Assembly: GCF_040066175.1 (NCBI RefSeq)
Contig: NZ_JBEAAM010000013.1
Coordinates: 1-64,000, forward strand
DNA length: 64,000 nt
Direction: 5' to 3'
Source of the DNA: Solimonas sp040066175
Lineage (GTDB): Bacteria > Pseudomonadota > Gammaproteobacteria > Nevskiales > Nevskiaceae
Of the stretch, positions 1-8,579 are shown in pieces. The notes below the pieces were generated by a model. It searched no databases. It was not told where the DNA came from and saw only the letters and a program-made list of their open reading frames with translations. Position 1 is the first letter of the stretch. Each line of letters starts with the position of its first letter. The position numbers and the translations under genes are program-made.

Positions 1-104
1 TCAGTTGTTCCTTTCCATCAGCAAAGCCCAGCGTCCCGCCGCCTGACAGCCCCTCACTCAGATCCGCCCTTCAGGCTCATCTCTGGATTGGAAAGGACTT
101 GCGG
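1..104. other. Window edge downstream of pssA, no complete gene
   Basis: No complete gene is seen. Read on the minus strand, the last 20 bases carry the purine-rich string AAAGGAAC close to the window edge, which looks like a ribosome binding site for a further minus-strand gene outside the window. In related genomes leuA often follows pssA, but nothing here proves that. Confidence 0.4.
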
Positions 105-905
105 TCAGGTGCTGCGCGCCGGCGAACGGTAGCGCCTCCACAGAACGGCGGCGGGGCCGGACAATGCGTAGGCAAAGAACGCCAGGAACAGGATGCGCGG
201 CGGATCGATCAGCGTCAGCGTCAGCACGCCGATGACGGTCGCGAAGGACACGAAGCGCATGCGGCCGACCAGGTTCAGCTTCTTGAAGCTGTTGTAGCGG
301 TAGCTCGACACCATCGACAGCGCGGTCGCCAGCGTCAGCGGCGCCGCCAGCCACAGCACGTCGTCACCGGCGAACGGCACGCGCCCGGACACCCAGGCGA
401 ACAGCGAGTGGCTGTCATCGACGCAGCTCCATACGAAGAAGGTCACGACCGCCGCCGCCGCGGGGCTGGGCACGCCGTAGAAGTCCTTGTTGGAGCTGGA
501 GATCGCCGCCAGCACGTTGAAGCGCGCCAGGCGCAGCGCCGCACAGGCGGTATAGGTGAAGGCGATCACCCAGCCGAGCTTGCCGCCCAGCCACTTGTAG
601 TCGGCCAGGTGGTGCAGCGAGAACGCATAGACCAGGATCGCCGGCGCGACGCCGAAGGCCACCATGTCGCAGAGCGAGTCGTATTCCTTGCCGAAGTCGC
701 TCTGCGTGTTGGTGAGGCGGGCGATGCGACCATCGAGGCCGTCGGCGATCATCGCGACGAGGATGCCGTAGACCGCCGCGTCGAAACGCCCGGCCATCGC
801 CATGACGATGGCGAAGAAGCCACCGAACAGCGTACCGGTGGTGAACAGGTTGGGCAGCAGGTAGATGCCCTTGCGGCGCGGCTTGACGACGGTCGTCTCG
901 TCCAT
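105..905 (-). CDS. pssA: CDP-diacylglycerol--serine O-phosphatidyltransferase
   Basis: Makes phosphatidylserine from CDP-diacylglycerol and L-serine, the first committed step to phosphatidylethanolamine, in the inner membrane. The 266-residue protein carries the CDP-alcohol phosphotransferase signature at residues 58-80: D58-G59, A62-R63, G72, D76 and D80 are all present, so the metal and CDP site looks intact. Several hydrophobic segments follow (about 85-110, 130-160, 165-185 and 210-250), as expected for a type II integral membrane synthase. It lies 94 bp downstream of ilvC on the same strand; an ilv-pssA order is common in Gammaproteobacteria, so co-transcription is likely. Length is normal for the family. 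Confidence 0.93.
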   Translation of the reverse strand: MDETTVVKPRRKGIYLLPNLFTTGTLFGGFFAIVMAMAGRFDAAVYGILVAMIADGLDGRIARLTNTQSDFGKEYDSLCDMVAFGVAPAILVYAFSLHHLADYKWLGGKLGWVIAFTYTACAALRLARFNVLAAISSSNKDFYGVPSPAAAAVVTFFVWSCVDDSHSLFAWVSGRVPFAGDDVLWLAAPLTLATALSMVSSYRYNSFKKLNLVGRMRFVSFATVIGVLTLTLIDPPRILFLAFFAYALSGPAAVLWRRYRSPARST

Positions 906-999
906 CGGCGGGTTCCGGAACTTTCGCGCATCTTACTCAAGCGACTGCGCAAAACATAAGGGCGGCGGCAGGCGCCCCATGTCCACGATCGACCGCCGG

Positions 1000-2022
1000 T
1001 CAGTTCTTCGACTTGTCCACCAGCTTGTTCTTGCCGATCCACGGCATCATCGCACGCAGCCGCGCGCCGACCTGCTCGATCGGATGCGCGGCGTTGAGGC
1101 GGCGCATCGCCGTCATCTCCGGGTAACCGGACTTGCCTTCGAGCACGAACGCCTTGGCGTACTTGCCCGTCTGGATGTCGAGCAGGGCCTGCTTCATCGC
1201 CTTGCGCGATTCGGCGTTGATGACCTTGGGCCCGGTCACGTACTCGCCGTACTCGGCGTTGTTCGAGATCGAGTAGTTCATCGTCGCGATGCCGCCCTCG
1301 TACATCAGATCGACGATCAGCTTGAGCTCGTGCAGGCACTCGAAGTAGGCCATCTCCGGCGCGTAGCCGGCCTCGACCAGCGTCTCGAAACCGGCCTTGA
1401 CCAGCTCGACGGCGCCGCCGCACAGCACCGCCTGCTCACCGAACAGGTCGGTCTCGGTCTCATCCTTGAATGTGGTCTCGATGATGCCGGAACGACCGCC
1501 GCCGATCGCCGACGCATACGACAGCGCCAGCTCCTTGGCCTTGCCGCTCGCGTTCTGGAACACCGCGATCAGGTCGGGAATGCCGCCGCCCTTGGTGTAC
1601 TCGTTGCGCACGGTGTGGCCCGGCGCCTTGGGCGCGATCATGATCACGTCGAGGTCGGCGCGCGGCACGATCTGGTTGTAGTGGATCGCGAAGCCATGCG
1701 CGAAGGCCAGCGCCGCACCCTTCTTGAGGTTGGGTTCGAGTTCGTTCCTGTACAGCTCGGCCTGGAACTCGTCCGGCGTCAGCACCATCACGACGTCGGC
1801 GCCGGCAACGGCATCCTTGACGCTCTTGACCTTGAGGCCGGCACCCTCGGCCTTGGCGATCGCCGTCGAGCCGGGACGCAGCGCCACGGTGACATCGACG
1901 CCGCTGTCCTTGAGGTTCAGCGCATGGGCGTGGCCCTGCGAGCCGTAGCCGACGATCACGACTTTCTTCGACTGGATGATCGACAGGTCGGCGTCCTTGT
2001 CGTAATAGACGTTGATAGACAT
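1000..2022 (-). CDS. ilvC: Ketol-acid reductoisomerase (NADP+)
   Basis: Second enzyme of valine/isoleucine synthesis: isomerises and reduces acetolactate or acetohydroxybutyrate with NADPH and Mg2+. Translation from the ATG at 2022 gives 340 residues, the class I (short) length. The Rossmann motif GYGSQG is at residues 25-30, and the C-terminal knotted domain carries the Asp/Glu-rich metal site (DLMYEGG region). An upstream in-frame ATG at 2049 exists, but the 2022 start has GGAG about 8 bases upstream and matches the family N-terminus MSINVYYDKD. It lies 60 bp downstream of ilvH on the same strand, probably one transcript. Confidence 0.97.
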   Translation of the reverse strand: MSINVYYDKDADLSIIQSKKVVIVGYGSQGHAHALNLKDSGVDVTVALRPGSTAIAKAEGAGLKVKSVKDAVAGADVVMVLTPDEFQAELYRNELEPNLKKGAALAFAHGFAIHYNQIVPRADLDVIMIAPKAPGHTVRNEYTKGGGIPDLIAVFQNASGKAKELALSYASAIGGGRSGIIETTFKDETETDLFGEQAVLCGGAVELVKAGFETLVEAGYAPEMAYFECLHELKLIVDLMYEGGIATMNYSISNNAEYGEYVTGPKVINAESRKAMKQALLDIQTGKYAKAFVLEGKSGYPEMTAMRRLNAAHPIEQVGARLRAMMPWIGKNKLVDKSKN

Positions 2023-2082
2023 TTCTTCGCTCCGCGAACTCACTTTCAATCAGGGCCGGCCGGCCCCGCACTCAACTGCCCA

Positions 2083-2583
2083 TCAGGCAGGCACTTCGAT
2101 CACGCTGTGGCCGCGCTCCATCGCCGCGACGCCGGAACGCACCAGTTCCAGCACCTTGGCGATGCGCCCGATCTCGGCGACGAAGGTATCGATCTCGCGG
2201 CCGGTGCCGGCGAGCTGGATCATGCGCGTGTTCTCGGACTCGTCGAGGATCGACGCGCGGTTCTGGCGCACGAACTCGATGACGTTGCGCGCCGAGGCCG
2301 CATCGACCTCGACCTTGAGCATCAGCAGCTCGCACTCGAGATGGTCGGCGCTCGACAGGTCCATGATCTCGACGACGTCGATCAGCTTGCGCGTCTGCTT
2401 GATGATCTGCTCGATCACCGCGTCCGAACCGCTGGTGACGAGCGTCAGCCGCGACACCGACGGATCGTGGGTCGGCGCCACCGACAGCGAGTCGATGTTG
2501 TAGCCGCGCGACGAGAACATGCCGGCCACGCGGGCCAGCGCGCCGGCCTCGTTCTGCAGCAGGATGGAGATGATGTGGCGCAT
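2083..2583 (-). CDS. ilvH: Acetolactate synthase, small (regulatory) subunit
   Basis: Regulatory subunit that stimulates acetolactate synthase and gives valine feedback inhibition. The 166-residue protein has an N-terminal ACT domain (residues 1-78, beginning MRHIISILLQNEAGALARVA) and the C-terminal small-subunit domain. The N-E-x-G-A-L-x-R motif that forms the valine site is present at residues 11-18. The partner large subunit is not downstream or upstream on the same strand as in ilvIH operons; it is encoded divergently from a start 116 bp away. It is the first gene of the ilvH-ilvC-pssA minus-strand unit. Confidence 0.95.
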   Translation of the reverse strand: MRHIISILLQNEAGALARVAGMFSSRGYNIDSLSVAPTHDPSVSRLTLVTSGSDAVIEQIIKQTRKLIDVVEIMDLSSADHLECELLMLKVEVDAASARNVIEFVRQNRASILDESENTRMIQLAGTGREIDTFVAEIGRIAKVLELVRSGVAAMERGHSVIEVPA

Positions 2584-2621
2584 GTCGCGGACAGCGGGGG
2601 GATTGGCCTGCGGGGGCGCGC

Positions 2622-2650
2622 AACATAGCTTTGCCGCACTGCGAAATCAA
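2622..2650 (-). promoter_or_regulatory. Putative sigma-70 promoter for ilvH-ilvC-pssA
   Basis: On the minus strand TTGATT (2650-2645), a 17-base spacer and TATGTT (2627-2622) match the -35 and -10 consensus at 4 of 6 positions each with ideal spacing. The predicted start of transcription is near 2615, leaving a leader of about 32 bases, too short for a classical ilv attenuator peptide. It physically overlaps the ilvB promoter on the other strand. Confidence 0.5.
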
Positions 2651-2658
2651 GCTAACAT
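2631..2658 (+). promoter_or_regulatory. Putative sigma-70 promoter for ilvB
   Basis: TTGCCG (2631-2636), a 16-base spacer and TAACAT (2653-2658) form a plausible -35/-10 pair on the plus strand. The predicted transcription start near 2665 gives a leader of about 34 bases before the ATG at 2699. The elements interleave with those of the divergent ilvH promoter. Confidence 0.45.
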
Positions 2659-2698
2659 CACGCGCTTTTTGCCATCAGCCGCCGGAGCCGCTGTACCG

Positions 2699-4531
2699 AT
2701 GAACGCCCCCGCCCCCGCCTCCCGTCATCCCCGCGCCGGCGCGACCCTGAGCGGCGCGGAGATCGTCGTGCAGATCCTGGCCGACGAGGGCGTGGACGTC
2801 GTCTTCGGCTACTCGGGGGGCGCGATCCTGCCGACCTACGACGCGATCTTCCGCTTCAACGCCGCCAACGGCGAGAAGATGCCGCTGATCGTGCCGGCCA
2901 ACGAACAGGCCGCCGGCTTCATGGCCGCCGGCTATTCACGCGCGTCCGGCAAGGTCGGCGTGTGCATGGTCACCAGCGGCCCGGGCGCGACCAACACCGT
3001 CACGCCGGTGCGCGACTGCATGGCCGACTCGATCCCGATGGTCGTGATCTGCGGCCAGGTGCCGACCGCCGCAGTCGGTTCGGACGCCTTCCAGGAAGCG
3101 CCGATCAGCTCGATCATGGGCGCCGCCGCCAAGCACGTGTTCCTCGTCACCGATCCGAAGAAGCTCGAAGCCACGGTGCGCACCGCCTTCGAGATCGCCC
3201 GCACCGGCCGTCCGGGTCCCGTGGTGATCGACATCCCCAAGGACGTGCAGAACTGGACCGGCACCTTCGCTGGCGAAGGCGTACTGCCGATCCCCGGCTA
3301 CCGCGCGCGCCTGAAGGCAGTGCGCGACAACCGCCTGACCGGCGACGCCGCGGCGCGCTTCTTCGACATGCTGCGCCAGGCGCGGCGTCCGCTGATCTAC
3401 GCCGGCGGCGGCGTGATCCACGGCGAAGCGTCCGCTGCGTTGCGCGCATTCTCGAAGGCGTTCGGCGTCCCGGTGACGACGACGCTGATGGGCATCGGCT
3501 GCGTGGACACCACCGATCCGCTGTGCCTGCAGATGCTGGGCATGCACGGCACGGCGTTTGCCAACTACGCCACCGACGACTGCGACTTCCTGATCGCGGT
3601 CGGCGCGCGCTTCGACGATCGCGTCGCCGGCGTGCCGGCCAAGTTCGCGCGCGGCGCCAAGTGGATCGCCCATCTCGACATCGACCCGTCCGAGATCAAC
3701 AAGGTCAAGCGCGTGCACTGGCACCACGTCGGTGAACTGGTGCCGGCACTCGACACGCTGCGTGAATACGCCATCGGTCAAGGCTTCAAGCCCGACTACC
3801 GCGCATGGCATGCGCACATCGCCGAGCTGAAGAAGACCTACGCGATGAACTACGAGCGCGGCGGCAGCCACATCCAGCCGCACGCGGTGATCGAGGAGAT
3901 CAACCGCATCACCCGCGGCGAGGCGGTCGTCGCCACCGGCGTCGGCCAGCACCAGATGTGGGCCGCGCAGTACTTCGACTTCCGCGAGCCGCGCCTGTGG
4001 CTAACCTCCGGCTCGATGGGCACGATGGGCTTCGGCCTGCCGGCGGCGATCGGTGCGCAGTTCGCGCGCAGGGACAAGATCGTCATCGACATCGACGGCG
4101 ACGCCTCGATCCGCATGAATCTGGGCGAGCTGGAAACCGTCACGACCTACAACCTGCCGGTCAAGATCGTCGTGCTCAACAATTTCGGCGACGGCATGGT
4201 CAAGCAGTGGCAGCGCCTGTTCTTCGACAGCCGCTATGCCGGTTCCGACAAGAGCCTGCACCAGAAGGACTTCATCAAGGCCGCCGAGGCCGACGGCTAC
4301 AAGTTCGCCAAGCGCGTCGAACGCCGCGAGGACCTCGCCGGCGTCATCGCCGAGTTCGTCGCCTTCCCCGGGCCGGCCTTCCTCGAAGTCGTGATCGACC
4401 CGATGGCCTCGGTCTATCCGATGGTCGGGCCCGGCATGTCCTACGACCAGATGATCACCGGCGACTGGATCGCGTCGCGCACGCACGCGGCGCCGGAAAA
4501 GATGGACGTCAAGTCCACGCAGATGTTCTGA
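2699..4531 (+). CDS. ilvB: Acetolactate synthase, large (catalytic) subunit
   Basis: Thiamine-diphosphate enzyme condensing pyruvate with pyruvate or 2-oxobutyrate. From the ATG at 2699 it is 610 residues: N-terminal TPP-binding pyrimidine domain with catalytic Glu69 (context PANEQ, where most homologues have RHEQ), central FAD-binding domain, and C-terminal TPP pyrophosphate domain with the GD...NN motif at about residues 464-495. An in-frame ATG at 2519 would run back through the ilvH region and is not credible. The C-terminus (ending DVKSTQMF) extends somewhat beyond the usual 570-580-residue length. It is transcribed alone, divergent from its regulatory partner ilvH. Confidence 0.95.
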   Translation: MNAPAPASRHPRAGATLSGAEIVVQILADEGVDVVFGYSGGAILPTYDAIFRFNAANGEKMPLIVPANEQAAGFMAAGYSRASGKVGVCMVTSGPGATNTVTPVRDCMADSIPMVVICGQVPTAAVGSDAFQEAPISSIMGAAAKHVFLVTDPKKLEATVRTAFEIARTGRPGPVVIDIPKDVQNWTGTFAGEGVLPIPGYRARLKAVRDNRLTGDAAARFFDMLRQARRPLIYAGGGVIHGEASAALRAFSKAFGVPVTTTLMGIGCVDTTDPLCLQMLGMHGTAFANYATDDCDFLIAVGARFDDRVAGVPAKFARGAKWIAHLDIDPSEINKVKRVHWHHVGELVPALDTLREYAIGQGFKPDYRAWHAHIAELKKTYAMNYERGGSHIQPHAVIEEINRITRGEAVVATGVGQHQMWAAQYFDFREPRLWLTSGSMGTMGFGLPAAIGAQFARRDKIVIDIDGDASIRMNLGELETVTTYNLPVKIVVLNNFGDGMVKQWQRLFFDSRYAGSDKSLHQKDFIKAAEADGYKFAKRVERREDLAGVIAEFVAFPGPAFLEVVIDPMASVYPMVGPGMSYDQMITGDWIASRTHAAPEKMDVKSTQMF

Positions 4532-4582
4532 TCGTCCCCCGATTGGGTTAAGGTGCACGGACCGGGTCGGCGGGGACGGTCC

Positions 4583-6598
4583 ATGAGCGAGTCAACGGCG
4601 GAATTCCGCAACATCGCGCTGGTCGGACAGACCGGCAGCGGCAAGACCCGCCTGCTCGCGGCGCTGCTGGCGCGCTCGGGCGCGGCGCCGCCCGGCGGTG
4701 GCAACGGGCAGCAGGCCGCGCATACCCTCGCGGTCTCCGCCTGGCACCTGCAACACGCAGGCTGCCGGATCAACCTGCTCGACACGCCCGGTTACCCCGA
4801 CCTGATCGGGCGCAGCCTCGCGGCGCTGCCGGCCGTCGAATCGGCGCTGGTCGTCGTCGATGCGCAGGCCGGCATCGAGCTGGCGACGCGGCGCCTGATG
4901 GACGCGGCGCGCGAGCGCGGCCTTTGCCGTGTGCTGGTGATCAACGGCATCGATCGCGGCGGCGACCTGCCCTCGCTGCTCGCCGCCCTGCGCGAAGCCT
5001 TCGGCCCCGAATGCCTGCCGATCAACCTGCCCGCCGACGGCGGCACGCGGGTGCTCGACTGCTTCTTCAGCCGCAATGGACCGGCCACCGACTTCGGCAG
5101 CATCGCCGATGCGCACCGCGCGATCATCGAGCAGGTCATCGAGGTCGATGAAGCGCTGCTGGAACGCTATCTCGCCGGTGACGACAGCGTCACGCCGCGC
5201 GAGCTGCACGATGCCTTCGAACGCGCGCTGCGCGAGGGACATCTGATCCCCGTCTGCTTCACCAGCGCACAGACCGGCGCCGGCATCCCCGAGCTCCTCG
5301 ACCTCGGCGCGCGCCTGCTGCCCAATCCCTTCGAAGGCAACGCGCCACCGTTCGTCAAGGGTTCCGGCGACGCCGTCGAAGCCGTGACCGTGATTCCCGA
5401 CCCCGAGCGCCACGCGCTGGCCCATGTGTTTGGCGTCGCCATCGACCCCTACGCCGGCCGCGTCGCGCTGCTGCGCGTACACCAGGGCCGCTTGCGCGCC
5501 GGCCAGCAACTCTATGTCGGTGACGCACGCAAGCCGTTCAAGCTCGCCCACCTGCACGACATCCAAGGCTCCACGCTGACCGACAAGCGCAGCGCCCTGC
5601 CCGGCGAGATCTGCGCGATCAGCAAGGTCGATGAGCTGCATTACGACGCCGTGGTCCACGACTCGCACGACGAGGATCACCATCACCTGCGCGAACCCGT
5701 GCTGCCGCCGCCGATGCTCGGACTGGCGATCGAGCCGGAGAAGCATGGAGACGAGCAGAAACTGTCCGACGGCCTGCACAAGCTGACCGCCGAGGACCCC
5801 AGTCTGCGCCTGGAAATCCGCCCCGCGCTCAACGAAACGGTGCTCTACGGCCACGGCGAGTTTCACCTGCGGGTCGCGCTCGAACGCCTCGCCTCGCAGT
5901 TCAACATCCGCTTCAGGACGCGCCCGCCGAGCGTGCCATACCGCGAAACCATCACGCGCGCCGCCGAGGGACACTGCCGCCACAAGAAGCAGAGCGGCGG
6001 CGCCGGCCAGTTCGGCGAGGTGTTCCTGCGCGTCGAACCGCTGCCACGCGGTGCCGGCTTCGAGTTCGTCGATGCCGTCACAGGTGGGGCCATCCCGTCG
6101 CAGTTCATCCCGGCGGTCGAGAAGGGCGTGCGCCAGGTGCTCGACAGTGGCGCGATCGCCGGCTTTCCGCTGCAGGACGTGCGCGTCACGGTCCACGACG
6201 GCAAGACGCATCCGGTGGACGGCAAGGAAGTGGCGTTCCAGATCGCCGGCCGCAAGGCGTTCCTCGACGCGATCGACAAGGCGGGCGCGGTTGTGCTCGA
6301 ACCGGTGATGAATCTCGCGATCCACGGCCCGGAGACCAGCGTCGGCGGCATCACCGGCGAGCTGGCGACCCTGCGCGGCCGCATCCTCCAGCAGCAGGCC
6401 CTTGCGGGACATCAGATGCTGATCGAGGCGCAGGCACCGCTCGGCGAGCTGGGCGACCTGCTGCACCGGATCAAGGCGCAGACCGCCGGAGAAGGCGCCT
6501 ACACGATGAGCTTCAGCCATTACGAGACGGCACCGCCCAAGCTCCAGCAGGAGCTGATGCACCGGCACGCGCAGCGGCGCAAGGACGAGACCGACTGA
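4583..6598 (+). CDS. EF-G-like translational GTPase (EF-G paralogue)
   Basis: A 671-residue protein with the five-domain layout of elongation factor G: GTPase domain (1 to about 260), domain II (about 285-370), domain III, the domain IV insertion and a domain V with the GEV/GELG pattern. P-loop GQTGSGKT is at 15-22. Several G motifs deviate. Switch II reads DTPGY (67-71), with Tyr where the catalytic His of EF-G sits. G4 reads NGID (121-124) instead of NKxD. The switch I RGITI sequence is not recognisable. Such EF-G-like paralogues exist widely, but their role is unsettled; this one may bind GTP yet hydrolyse it differently or act outside normal translocation. No ribosomal genes (rpsL, rpsG, tuf) flank it. 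The start at 4583 has GGGGA upstream. Confidence 0.85.
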   Translation: MSESTAEFRNIALVGQTGSGKTRLLAALLARSGAAPPGGGNGQQAAHTLAVSAWHLQHAGCRINLLDTPGYPDLIGRSLAALPAVESALVVVDAQAGIELATRRLMDAARERGLCRVLVINGIDRGGDLPSLLAALREAFGPECLPINLPADGGTRVLDCFFSRNGPATDFGSIADAHRAIIEQVIEVDEALLERYLAGDDSVTPRELHDAFERALREGHLIPVCFTSAQTGAGIPELLDLGARLLPNPFEGNAPPFVKGSGDAVEAVTVIPDPERHALAHVFGVAIDPYAGRVALLRVHQGRLRAGQQLYVGDARKPFKLAHLHDIQGSTLTDKRSALPGEICAISKVDELHYDAVVHDSHDEDHHHLREPVLPPPMLGLAIEPEKHGDEQKLSDGLHKLTAEDPSLRLEIRPALNETVLYGHGEFHLRVALERLASQFNIRFRTRPPSVPYRETITRAAEGHCRHKKQSGGAGQFGEVFLRVEPLPRGAGFEFVDAVTGGAIPSQFIPAVEKGVRQVLDSGAIAGFPLQDVRVTVHDGKTHPVDGKEVAFQIAGRKAFLDAIDKAGAVVLEPVMNLAIHGPETSVGGITGELATLRGRILQQQALAGHQMLIEAQAPLGELGDLLHRIKAQTAGEGAYTMSFSHYETAPPKLQQELMHRHAQRRKDETD

Positions 6599-6688
6599 AC
6601 CAGCGGCGGTTGCGGGTTGCGCGCCGCAGCTTGCACAACGGCGCGGCTTTCCTGCAGCCTGCCATCTGCGACCTGCACGCTGCCCTCG

Positions 6689-7612
6689 ATGAAATTCCGC
6701 CGCCTGCCGCCGCTGCATACGCTGGAGGCCTTCGAGGCCGCGGCGCGACGCGCGTCGTTCAAGCTCGCGGCGCAGGAACTGCACCTGACACCGTCGGCCA
6801 TCAGCCACCAGATCAAGGCGCTCGAAGCCTTCCTCGGCTTTGCGCTGTTCCGCCGCGGCAACCGCTCGCTCGGACTCACCGACGGCGGCGCAGCCTATCT
6901 GAAGGTCGTCCGCGACACCCTGGCGAACTTGCGCAGCGGCAGCGCCAGGGTCGCGCAGCGCTATGCGCGCGCGCAGCTCAAGATCAGCGCCGGACCGTTC
7001 ATCGCCAGCGAGCTGATCCTGCCGGCGCTGCCGTCGTTCCAGGAAGCACACCCCGACATCGACGTGCGCATCGACACTGACCTGCGTCCGGTCGATCTGC
7101 TGCACGAGGACACCGACATCGCCCTGCGGTTCGGCGACGGCCGCTGGCCGCGTCTGCATGCAGAACGGCTGCTGAGCATGTCGGCCCTGCCGGTGTGCAC
7201 CCCGGCCCTGGCCCGGATCCTGCGCACCCGCGATCCGGGCCGACTCGAAGGCATCACGCTGATCCATTCCTCGCCGATGCCGGACGGCTGGGCCCAGTGG
7301 GCCGCGGCAACCGGCGTCACGCTCGGCACGCCGCATCGCGACGTCTGGCTCGACAGTTACCTGGCGATCCTGCGCGCCGCCGAACAGGGGCTGGGACTGG
7401 CCCTCGGCCTGCTGCCGATGGTCGATCCATGGATCGCGCGGCGCAAGCTGGCGATCCCCTGGCCGAGACTCCGGTTCGACATTCCGCAGGGCTACTACCT
7501 GCTGCACCGCCCCGAGGACAGCGAGAGGCCCGAGGTCGTCGTCTTCCGCAGCTGGTTGCGCGGGCTGTTGCAAGGCATCGGCGAAGAGCGCGGCCCACAA
7601 CCGGTCGGGTGA
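6689..7612 (+). CDS. LysR-family transcriptional regulator (GcvA-like)
   Basis: 307-residue LysR-type regulator. The N-terminal winged helix-turn-helix (about residues 5-62) contains the pattern FKLAAQELHLTPSAISHQIK typical of the GcvA/AmpR branch. It is followed by a linker helix and a periplasmic-binding-protein-like effector domain to the C-terminus. The ATG at 6689 is chosen because it matches the conserved MKFRRLPPLHTLEAFE start; the longer frame from 6617 has a low-quality extension. It lies 90 bp downstream of the EF-G-like gene and 91 bp upstream of the hydrolase gene on the same strand. Its target is unknown; the adjacent hydrolase group is one candidate. Confidence 0.9.
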   Translation: MKFRRLPPLHTLEAFEAAARRASFKLAAQELHLTPSAISHQIKALEAFLGFALFRRGNRSLGLTDGGAAYLKVVRDTLANLRSGSARVAQRYARAQLKISAGPFIASELILPALPSFQEAHPDIDVRIDTDLRPVDLLHEDTDIALRFGDGRWPRLHAERLLSMSALPVCTPALARILRTRDPGRLEGITLIHSSPMPDGWAQWAAATGVTLGTPHRDVWLDSYLAILRAAEQGLGLALGLLPMVDPWIARRKLAIPWPRLRFDIPQGYYLLHRPEDSERPEVVVFRSWLRGLLQGIGEERGPQPVG

Positions 7613-7703
7613 GCGCGATTCATCTGATCGGCGTTTCGTTTTCGTTTGTCGGCGTCTTCACGCACGCCTAGTCTGCGGGCATTCGACGTCCCCGGAGCGT
7701 GCG

Positions 7704-8579
7704 ATGCACGAAATCCACCTGACCCTCGCCGCAGACGACGGCCACCCGCTCGCTGCGACGCTTTATGAGCCGCCCGGCGCAATCGCGGCGGTCCAGATCA
7801 ACTCGGCGACCGGCGCACCGCGCCGCTATTACGCCCCGTACGCGCGCTTCCTCGCCGGACAGGGCTTCGCCGTGCTGAGCTACGACTACCGCGGCATCGG
7901 CGATTCACGCTGGCACGCGGCCGCGCCGGAACAGGTGACGATGCGTCGCTGGGGCACGATCGACTACGCCTCGGCACTGCAGTGGCTGCACGCGCGCTAT
8001 CCGCGCCTGCCGTTGCTGAGCGTCGGCCATTCCGTCGGCGGCCAGCTGCTCGGACTGGCGCCGAACAACCACCTGATCCGTGCCGCGCTGTCGATCGCCG
8101 CACAGTCCGGCTACTGGCGGCACTGGCCTGCGACGCTGCAACCGTTGATGGTAGGACTCTGGCACCTCGCGATCCCCGCGGCGGTTGCGCTGACCGGCCA
8201 CCTGCCGGCCGCGCTGATGGACGTCGAGCTGCCCGGCGGCGTGGCCCGCGAATGGGCACGCTGGGGCCGGCACCGGGAGTTCTTCGTCGATGAGCGTGGC
8301 CGGTCGCTGCGCGCGGGCTTCGAACGCTACCGCGGCCGGCTGCTGATGGTCTCGATCGCCGACGACCGCTTCTACGCGCCGCCCCGCGCCGTGACTGCGC
8401 TGTCCGGGTACTTCCGCAATGCCGACATCGAGCTGCGCACGCTCGATCCGTGCGAACTCGGCATCGATGAAATCGGCCATTTCGGCTTTTTCCGCAGCCG
8501 CATGCCGCGCACCGTCTGGCAGCAGACTGCCGACTGGCTGCGCGCCGAGGCGCTGCCTGCGCTGGCCCGGGCCGCCTGA
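7704..8579 (+). CDS. Alpha/beta-fold hydrolase
   Basis: 291-residue alpha/beta hydrolase of the serine-aminopeptidase-like (Hydrolase_4) group. The nucleophile elbow GHSVGG (Ser at about residue 113) is clear, preceded by the oxyanion-side strand FAVLSYDYRGIGDS. A C-terminal His in the GHFGFF context (about residue 261) is the likely catalytic base. There is no signal peptide, so it is cytosolic. A GGAG sits 8-11 bases before the ATG. A weak promoter (TTGTCG-17-TAGTCT, 7646-7674) precedes it. Its stop overlaps the start of the next gene in TGATG, so the two are translationally coupled. The substrate is unknown; the neighbourhood suggests an acyl ester or thioester. Confidence 0.88.
   Translation: MHEIHLTLAADDGHPLAATLYEPPGAIAAVQINSATGAPRRYYAPYARFLAGQGFAVLSYDYRGIGDSRWHAAAPEQVTMRRWGTIDYASALQWLHARYPRLPLLSVGHSVGGQLLGLAPNNHLIRAALSIAAQSGYWRHWPATLQPLMVGLWHLAIPAAVALTGHLPAALMDVELPGGVAREWARWGRHREFFVDERGRSLRAGFERYRGRLLMVSIADDRFYAPPRAVTALSGYFRNADIELRTLDPCELGIDEIGHFGFFRSRMPRTVWQQTADWLRAEALPALARAA

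Noticed and set aside
1..18. Five-codon minus-strand peptide MERNN as a possible leader peptide
   Set aside because: Too short, no regulatory codons for Leu, Val or Ile, and the purine run inside it is better explained as a ribosome binding site for a gene beyond the edge.
4592..7600. 1002-residue minus-strand frame across the EF-G-like and LysR genes
   Set aside because: It is antisense to two well-supported genes, has no recognisable domain and no ribosome binding site context.
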